A stretch of DNA of 10,841 nucleotides from JBDSYA01 sp039925865 (GTDB taxonomy: Bacteria > Bacteroidota > Ignavibacteria > Tepidaquicellales > Tepidaquicellaceae): contig JBDSYA010000303.1 of NCBI GenBank assembly GCA_039925865.1, positions 1 to 10,841 of the forward strand, given 5' to 3'. Both the position numbers and the translations under genes were made by a program. Positions within the stretch are counted from its first letter, which is position 1, and each line of letters begins with the position of its first letter. This document shows positions 6,599 through 10,841 of this stretch, in pieces. The notes beneath the pieces are model-generated. The model saw only the letters and a program-made list of their open reading frames with translations. It was not told the origin of the DNA and ran no database searches.

Positions 6599-6934
6599 TC
6601 AGGCCTTTGAGCTTTCTCTTTCTTTTTTTCTTCTTACAAAATCCATTGCATACATATAAAGCGCAAAGATGGTAAACACTGCCATTATCAGAATTATCAC
6701 ATTTCCTCTCATAAAGCCAATTACAAAAAACATAATAGCCGCCACTAGAGTTAACGCAACAGCAATATGAGCTGCTGTTTTATTTTCATTTTTAACGGGA
6801 AAAGAAAGCAGCAGCAGCATTACACCAATCCCGGGAGCTATTAAAGCGGTACCACTGCCGGAGATCATGTATCCGTAAATTCCCAGACCTATCAGTACAA
6901 CCGCATTTCCAATCATTATCCTGTAAATTTCCAT
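6599..6934 (-). CDS. Small four-helix integral membrane protein, uncharacterised
   Basis: This 111-residue protein is mostly hydrophobic. Four membrane helices are expected at about 6-26, 28-46, 54-74 and 78-98, followed by a strongly basic tail (RRKKERESSK, 100-110) that should lie in the cytoplasm. The second helix begins with GSGTALIAPGIGVMLLL. This resembles a motif seen in small bacterial membrane proteins of unknown function, but I cannot name a family. There are no cysteines and no obvious catalytic residues. It converges with livH (13-base gap) and has its own 5' region facing the 402-base non-coding stretch, so it is probably transcribed alone. The hydrophobic pattern and protein-like composition make it very likely a real gene. 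Confidence 0.7.
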   Translation of the reverse strand: MEIYRIMIGNAVVLIGLGIYGYMISGSGTALIAPGIGVMLLLLSFPVKNENKTAAHIAVALTLVAAIMFFVIGFMRGNVIILIMAVFTIFALYMYAMDFVRRKKERESSKA

Positions 6935-7103
6935 ATTAATAATTTAGAGGTTTATAAAATTTTTTTACAAATTAGAATGACTTATAGTTTATTTCAATTC
7001 AATATAAAAAATCACTTCCGTTAAAAACTTTTATCAAGGATAAATCTGTATTAGTGTTAAAAAGATTTTTGCTAAGCAATTAATTGTAAAACATTTATAA
7101 AAT

Positions 7104-7145
7104 ACCCCTCCCAAACCCTCCCCTTAGGGGAGGGCAGGGTGGGGT
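7104..7145. repeat. GC-rich palindromic element with G-quadruplex motifs on both strands
   Basis: The inner stem ccctcccc (7116-7123) / ggggaggg (7127-7134) has a TTA loop. The outer stem acccc-t-ccc (7104-7112) pairs with ggg-t-ggggt (7137-7145) with one mismatch. The right half has four G tracts with loops of 1, 2 and 1 bases (7127-7144), and the left half has the same on the minus strand with loops of 1, 3 and 1. It stands out sharply from the A+T-rich surroundings. Similar ccctcccc/ggggaggg palindromes occur as dispersed intergenic repeats in many bacteria; whether this one is dispersed in this genome cannot be seen here. Confidence 0.75.
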
Positions 7146-7280
7146 TGCTTGAAGGTTAAGAAAAATTTCAATGAAAAATTAATTATTTCTAAATTTTTTT
7201 CTTTATTTGAAAAACGTTTGGGAAGGGAGCGATAAAAAATATTTCAGATAGAATAAAAATTACTTGCTATAACAAATCAT

Positions 7281-7301
7281 TTACCTTATTTTGTGAGGTA
7301 A
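7281..7301. promoter_or_regulatory. Dyad upstream of the Lrp-like gene (candidate operator)
   Basis: Ttacctta (7281-7288) pairs with tgaggtaa (7294-7301), with one G-T pair around a 5-base centre. It lies about 36 bases before the regulator's coding region. Its size and symmetry fit an Lrp/AsnC-type binding site, and such regulators usually bind their own promoter; it could also be an RNA hairpin in the leader. It is close to a TATAAC at 7268-7273 that might be a -10 box. Confidence 0.35.
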
Positions 7302-7336
7302 TAATTCTAACTAACCTAATTTTTTAAGGCATTACA

Positions 7337-7822
7337 ATAAATCATAAATATACTGAAGAGCTTAAGCTTGATCAGATAGATCTGCGGATCTTATCCGAGC
7401 TGCAGAAAAATTCCCAGATCAAAAAAAATGAACTTGCTGAGATAGTCGGTTTATCCCTGCCTTCGACTATCGACAGGATTTCAAAACTTGAATCACACGG
7501 TTATATAAAATCTTATACTGCAATATTAAATCACAAAAAACTCAAGCAGGATATAACATGCTTTATATTTGTAATAAGTGAGTCTTCAAAAAATTACAAA
7601 CAATTCATAGAGCATGCTCAAAATGCAAAGGAAGTTCTTGAATGTCATTCTGTCACAGGTGAAGGTTCTCATATTTTAAAGATCAGAACGGAAAACACTA
7701 CGACTCTTGAAAAACTTTTGTCTAAAATTCAGAACTGGCCGGGGGTAAAATCTTCAAGGACAAGTATTGTACTTTCATCACATAAAGAAACCTGCGAGCT
7801 GGAAATAAAAATAAAAGAATAA
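7337..7822 (+). CDS. Lrp/AsnC-family transcriptional regulator with a non-canonical start codon
   Basis: An open frame runs from just after TAA at 7325-7327 to TAA at 7820-7822 and encodes a full Lrp/AsnC protein of about 161 residues. The N-terminal part LKLDQIDLRILSELQKNSQIKKNELAEIVGLSLPSTIDRISKLESHGYIKSY is a classic winged HTH. The C-terminal part has VTGEGSHILKI, LEKLLSKIQNWPGVKSSRTSIVL, typical of the ligand-binding RAM domain. There is no ATG, GTG or TTG in frame until late in the protein, where the HTH would be lost. The best candidates are ATA at 7337 (which would be acaATGaatcat with one change, and has aagg 7 bases before it) or ATT at 7331. The coding frame is intact throughout, so this does not look like a decayed gene. 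It is 23 bases upstream of glnA on the same strand, so it probably regulates glutamine synthetase or nitrogen genes in response to an amino acid (inference). Confidence 0.85.
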   Translation: MNHKYTEELKLDQIDLRILSELQKNSQIKKNELAEIVGLSLPSTIDRISKLESHGYIKSYTAILNHKKLKQDITCFIFVISESSKNYKQFIEHAQNAKEVLECHSVTGEGSHILKIRTENTTTLEKLLSKIQNWPGVKSSRTSIVLSSHKETCELEIKIKE

Positions 7823-7845
7823 TAAATTAAAATAAAAAAAATAGT

Positions 7846-9300
7846 ATGCCTGAGAAAACAACATTAGAAATACAAAAAGATAAGCTCAAAAGAATTAATG
7901 ATGTGTTTAAGCTTGTCAAAGAAAAAGAAGTGAAAATGATCGATCTTAGATTTACCGATCTTCCCGGACAATGGCAACACCTGACAATTCCTGTAACAAA
8001 GCTCAGTGAAAATACTTTTTACGAAGGCATCGGATTTGACGGATCTTCGATACGGGGATGGAAAAGTATAAATGATTCAGACATGCTTGCTATCCCTGAT
8101 CCATCAACGGCCAATATTGATCCATTCATGGGAATAAAAACTTTAAGTATGATCTGTGATATTTATGAGCCTGCGACAAAACAAATTTATGATATGGATC
8201 CGAGAAACATTGCAAAGAAGGCAATTGATTACTTGCGTTCAACAGGTATCGCAGATACAGCATTCATAGGACCTGAAGCCGAGTTTTTTATTTTAGATCA
8301 TGTTGCATATAACATTAATGAATATTCAAGCTGGTATAAGATCGATTCAATAGAAGGATTTTGGAATACAGGAAGTGAAAAGGAAACAAACCTGGGACAT
8401 AAGATCAGACTTAAGGAAGGATATTTTCCCGTGCCGCCTTCTGATTCAACAAATGACTTAAGGAGTCTTATGGTTGAAAATTTAATTAACGTTGGGATAG
8501 ATGTTGAAATGCACCACCATGAAGTTGCAACCGGTGGTCAGTCAGAAATTGATTTTAAATATTGTCCGCTTGTTGACTGCGCCGATAGTTTACAAATGTT
8601 CAAATACATTGTCAAAAACACTGCGAAGTCAGTGGGTAAGACGGCAACATTTATGCCTAAACCGATTTTTGGTGATAACGGCAGCGGTATGCATACTCAT
8701 ATCAGTTTATGGAAAGACGGACAGCCATTATTTGCCGGTGAAAACTATGCGGGTCTTAGCGATCTTGCAATACATTTTATTGGCGGGTTACTGAAACATG
8801 CTCCTTCAATTCTTGCATTTACAAATCCGACAACAAATTCTTACAAACGGCTGGTGCCCGGTTATGAAGCTCCTGTCAATCTTGCTTACTCCAAAAGCAA
8901 TAGAAGTGCTGCCATCCGGATCCCAATGTATTCAGATAATCCGAAAGCAAAAAGAGTAGAGTTTAGATGCCCTGACGGCGCAGCTAATCCTTACCTCGCA
9001 TTTTCAGCCATATTACTTGCAGGTATAGACGGAATAATAAACAAGATTCATCCGGGAGATCCTATCGATATTGATATTTACCATCTTAATGAAGCTGAAC
9101 TTAAAAAGATCCCTCATGCTCCGGAAGACCTGTCAGGAGCACTTCACAGGCTTGAAGCTGATAATGATTATCTAAAGCAAGGAGATGTTTTTTCAGGAAA
9201 ATTAATTGAAACATGGATCGATTATAAAATAAAAAATGAGATCAAAGAAGTTCAGCTCAGACCGCATCCTTTTGAATTTCATTTGTATTACGAAGTTTAA
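7846..9300 (+). CDS. glnA: Type I glutamine synthetase
   Basis: This 484-residue enzyme makes glutamine from glutamate, ammonia and ATP and is expected to form a cytoplasmic dodecamer. Visible active-site motifs are FDGSSIRGW (64-72), GPEAEFFIL (142-150, metal-binding Glu), HHHEVATGGQSEIDF (223-237), GSGMHTHISLW (279-289, the ATP-site His), NPTTNSYKRLVPGYEAPV (327-344) and the Arg-rich segment NRSAAIRIP (352-360). The end, PHPFEFHLYYEV, matches bacterial GS-I. DIYHLNEAELKKIP aligns with the E. coli adenylylation loop NLYDLPPEEAKEIP, so Tyr412 corresponds to the modified tyrosine; modification itself is not shown. Length is slightly above the E. coli 469. ATG at 7846 is preceded by an A-rich leader without a Shine-Dalgarno sequence. 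It probably forms an operon with the regulator just upstream. No clear terminator follows it. Confidence 0.97.
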   Translation: MPEKTTLEIQKDKLKRINDVFKLVKEKEVKMIDLRFTDLPGQWQHLTIPVTKLSENTFYEGIGFDGSSIRGWKSINDSDMLAIPDPSTANIDPFMGIKTLSMICDIYEPATKQIYDMDPRNIAKKAIDYLRSTGIADTAFIGPEAEFFILDHVAYNINEYSSWYKIDSIEGFWNTGSEKETNLGHKIRLKEGYFPVPPSDSTNDLRSLMVENLINVGIDVEMHHHEVATGGQSEIDFKYCPLVDCADSLQMFKYIVKNTAKSVGKTATFMPKPIFGDNGSGMHTHISLWKDGQPLFAGENYAGLSDLAIHFIGGLLKHAPSILAFTNPTTNSYKRLVPGYEAPVNLAYSKSNRSAAIRIPMYSDNPKAKRVEFRCPDGAANPYLAFSAILLAGIDGIINKIHPGDPIDIDIYHLNEAELKKIPHAPEDLSGALHRLEADNDYLKQGDVFSGKLIETWIDYKIKNEIKEVQLRPHPFEFHLYYEV

Positions 9301-9364
9301 TTTAATATTTATAAAATCATAATTTTAATAAGTCAGGAACAAAACTATTTAAATCGAGTATAAG

Positions 9365-10339
9365 GTGAAAATCATTTCTAAATTTTTATCTTACTATATG
9401 AAAGCACTGACATTTTTCAAATTGATTGTTTTGAGTTTAATTTTTATTACATCATGGACATCATGGAATGGATGTGATAAAAATAAAAATGAATTTACCC
9501 TGGAAAATTCTCCTGAAAGTTTTAAAGATCTGAAAACAGAAACAGTACAAGATGGTGCAACCTCAGATAAAATGAGGGTTTCGTCAGTTGAACAGAATAA
9601 TTTTCTTATACCGGTTGCTTCGGAAGAGAAATCTACATCAGCAATGAACAGAATGATCATCAGGACAGGGACAATGAATATTGAAACCGATAATTTTGCT
9701 GATGACGAAAAGAAGATCTCCGAAGCTGCGATAAAATTTACAGGTTACATAACTAATACTTCCTCAAATATTAATGCCGGCGGGAAAAAGCAAGGTTCGA
9801 TCTCAGTAAGAATTCCATCAGATAAGTTAGATGCTTTTATTTCGGAAGTAAGCAATCTCGGAAAAGTAATGTCTCAAAATATTTCAGGTAATGATGTAAC
9901 AGAAGAATATATTGATATTGAAGCGAGACAAAGAACTCAGAAAGAACTTGAGAACAGGCTTCTTCAACTGCTAAATGAAAAAACTGCTAAACTTACTGAT
10001 GTTGTTGAAGTAGAAGAGAAACTTTCCAGCGTCAGGGAAAATATTGAAAGATCCGAAGGACGCATGAAGTTTCTTAAAGATCAGTCTGCATTTTCAACTT
10101 TGACAATTTCATTGTTTGAGCCTTCATTACTACAGACTTCTTCAGGCGGGGGATTTTTTTATGAAATCGGTGAAGGTTTCAAACGAGGAATGGAAGGATT
10201 TACCGAAATTCTCAGCTGGCTAATAACTTTTATAATTTCATTCTTTCCTTTATTTGTCTTCCTTGCAATACTATATTTCACAATTAAAAAATATCTGCGA
10301 AACAGAAAATTAAAAAAAGCAATTGTACAAATGAATTGA
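9365..10339 (+). CDS. DUF4349 envelope protein
   Basis: This 324-residue protein has a hydrophobic N-terminal segment (about 17-31) followed by Cys37 in SWNGC, so it is either a lipoprotein with a poor lipobox or a signal-anchored protein. Residues about 97-307 match DUF4349: RMIIRTGTMNIETDNF, GSISVRIPSDKLDAFISEVSNLGKV, VTEEYIDIEARQRTQKELENRLLQLL and LSSVRENIERSEGRMKFL. The stretch 186-240 is a probable coiled coil. A membrane helix at about 284-306 is followed by a basic tail (IKKYLRNRKLKKA). The domain should be extracytoplasmic; its function is unknown in general. The listed start is GTG (9365); ATG at 9398 is in frame and gives a more normal signal peptide (MKALTFFKLIVLSLIF), so it may be the true start. 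It lies 64 bases after glnA but has no obvious link to it. Confidence 0.8.
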   Translation: MKIISKFLSYYMKALTFFKLIVLSLIFITSWTSWNGCDKNKNEFTLENSPESFKDLKTETVQDGATSDKMRVSSVEQNNFLIPVASEEKSTSAMNRMIIRTGTMNIETDNFADDEKKISEAAIKFTGYITNTSSNINAGGKKQGSISVRIPSDKLDAFISEVSNLGKVMSQNISGNDVTEEYIDIEARQRTQKELENRLLQLLNEKTAKLTDVVEVEEKLSSVRENIERSEGRMKFLKDQSAFSTLTISLFEPSLLQTSSGGGFFYEIGEGFKRGMEGFTEILSWLITFIISFFPLFVFLAILYFTIKKYLRNRKLKKAIVQMN

Positions 10340-10342
10340 TCA

Positions 10343-10362
10343 AAGGTAAAAATTTTAACCTT
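10343..10362. promoter_or_regulatory. Near-perfect palindrome before the radical SAM gene
   Basis: Positions 10343-10362 read aaggtaaaaattttaacctt, in which 9 of 10 base pairs are symmetrical. It lies between the DUF4349 stop and the radical SAM ATG. It could be an operator; it has no T run after it and is not a convincing terminator. Confidence 0.25.
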
Positions 10363-10395
10363 AAATCCTTACGGCTTCAGGATTAGATTGCAAAC

Positions 10396-10841
10396 ATGCA
10401 GAAATTAATAAAAGGCAGGGGTTCGCAATTTAATCCGGCTAACAGATTCGAGGAAATCTATATCGACCGGGCATCAGGAGAGTATGATGAGTATTTTGAA
10501 AATAATAATGAAGACAAGAAAATTGAAACTGTTTTTTACAATGATCATTCTCAATCAATACTTTCAAAAAATGAAAGCCCTGATGTCGGAGCAGGATTCA
10601 GCATTAATCCTTACCGCGGCTGTGAGCACGGATGCATCTATTGTTACGCAATGCCGACTCATGAATATTTAGGTTTTTCATCGGGGCTGGATTTCGAAAC
10701 AAAAATAATGGTAAAGAAAGATGCTGCAAAATTACTGGAAGAAGCCTTCTCAAAGAAAAGCTGGAAGCCGCAGTCGATTATTTTTTCAGGAAATACAGAC
10801 TGTTACCAGCCTGTTGAAAGAAGATTAGGGATCACAAGAAG
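10396..10841 (+). CDS. SPL/PA0069-like radical SAM protein (3' truncated)
   Basis: The frame is open from ATG at 10396 to the window edge, giving 148 complete codons. GRGSQFNPANRFE (residues 7-19) and INPYRGCEHGCIYCYAMPTHEYLGF are diagnostic. C76, C80 and C83 form the CxxxCxxC site for the 4Fe-4S cluster that cleaves S-adenosylmethionine. SGLDFETKIMVKKDAA and IIFSGNTDCYQPVERRLGITR follow as in the PA0069/Rv2578c family, a relative of spore photoproduct lyase. The substrate of this family is not established, though DNA repair is often proposed by homology. The usual ARPTHEYLGF reads AMPTHEYLGF here. The start is 56 bases after the DUF4349 stop, with no Shine-Dalgarno sequence. About half of a typical family member is missing beyond the window. 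Confidence 0.9.
   Translation, partial: MQKLIKGRGSQFNPANRFEEIYIDRASGEYDEYFENNNEDKKIETVFYNDHSQSILSKNESPDVGAGFSINPYRGCEHGCIYCYAMPTHEYLGFSSGLDFETKIMVKKDAAKLLEEAFSKKSWKPQSIIFSGNTDCYQPVERRLGITR

Larger units (their letters stand above)
6935..7336. other. Non-coding stretch between the small membrane protein and the Lrp-like gene
   Basis: This 402-base region is A+T-rich apart from the GC-rich palindrome at 7104-7145. It must hold the divergent promoters of the small membrane protein (minus strand) and the Lrp-glnA pair (plus strand), plus the dyad at 7281-7301. I see no open frame with coding character on either strand and no tRNA-like fold. Confidence 0.6.

Noticed and set aside
8501..8794. Second plus-strand frame inside glnA
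   Set aside because: It overlaps the most strongly conserved part of glutamine synthetase; a frame shadow.
9394..9660. Minus-strand frame inside the DUF4349 gene
   Set aside because: No domain or start context; the plus-strand frame is clearly coding.
10364..10384. Hairpin aatcct...aggatt as a terminator for the DUF4349 gene
   Set aside because: Only a 6-bp stem with a 9-base loop and no T run after it.
10484..10672. Plus-strand frame of 62 codons near the right end
   Set aside because: It lies out of frame inside the radical SAM gene, whose frame carries the CxxxCxxC motif.
1..10841. CRISPR arrays, tRNA or rRNA genes, transposases or integrases
   Set aside because: No spaced direct-repeat array, no RNA gene sequence and no mobile-element protein was seen on either strand.

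Overview
The window looks like a chromosomal segment of a low-GC member of the Bacteroidota/Ignavibacteria (Chlorobi) branch. The clearest clue is the C-terminus at positions 1-419, which carries the type IX secretion sorting domain with the NYPNPFNPSTNI start typical of Ignavibacteria-like genomes. No gene here has a convincing Shine-Dalgarno sequence, two genes appear to start with TTG, and the intergenic DNA is very A+T-rich; all three fit that group. The assignment is inferred from style and motifs, not from a search.

Layout, left to right. A truncated secreted protein ends at 419 and is followed by a very clear hairpin terminator. A menA-like UbiA prenyltransferase (menaquinone synthesis) lies at 596-1552 on the plus strand and converges on a three-gene minus-strand group across a probable bidirectional terminator. 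In transcription order that group is a ubiquitin-like beta-grasp protein (4249-3980), an E1-like/ThiF-family activating enzyme (3804-2641), and a membrane-anchored prokaryotic RING-finger protein with an outward-facing NTF2-like domain (2531-1620). Divergent from it is a branched-chain amino acid-type ABC transporter pair: a lipoprotein binding protein (4435-5583) and a LivH-type permease (5689-6585). A small four-helix membrane protein of unknown role faces the permease. A 402-base non-coding stretch follows, with a GC-rich palindrome that has G-quadruplex potential on both strands. Next come an Lrp/AsnC-family regulator at about 7337-7822 that has no ATG, GTG or TTG start, and, 23 bases later, a type I glutamine synthetase (7846-9300). 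The window ends with a DUF4349 envelope protein (9365-10339) and the first 148 codons of a PA0069/spore-photolyase-like radical SAM protein.

The most interesting part is 1620-4249. The ubiquitin-like protein, the E1 with a UBA3-like active-site layout and the RING protein make a compact ubiquitin-like conjugation (or modifier activation) module. It has no E2 and no JAB peptidase in the window. All cysteines of the RING protein are accounted for as zinc ligands, and the C-terminal region of the E1 has none, so any thioester-carrying E2 must be encoded elsewhere or be absent. Prokaryotic Ubl/E1/RING gene neighbourhoods have been described in comparative-genomic work by the Aravind group, so the parts are not new. 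The E2-less arrangement and the transmembrane RING with an outward NTF2-like domain deserve attention.

The regulator-glnA pair, the amino-acid transporter genes and a dyad in the regulator's leader suggest a nitrogen or amino-acid-responsive locus on the right side, but this is inferred from context.
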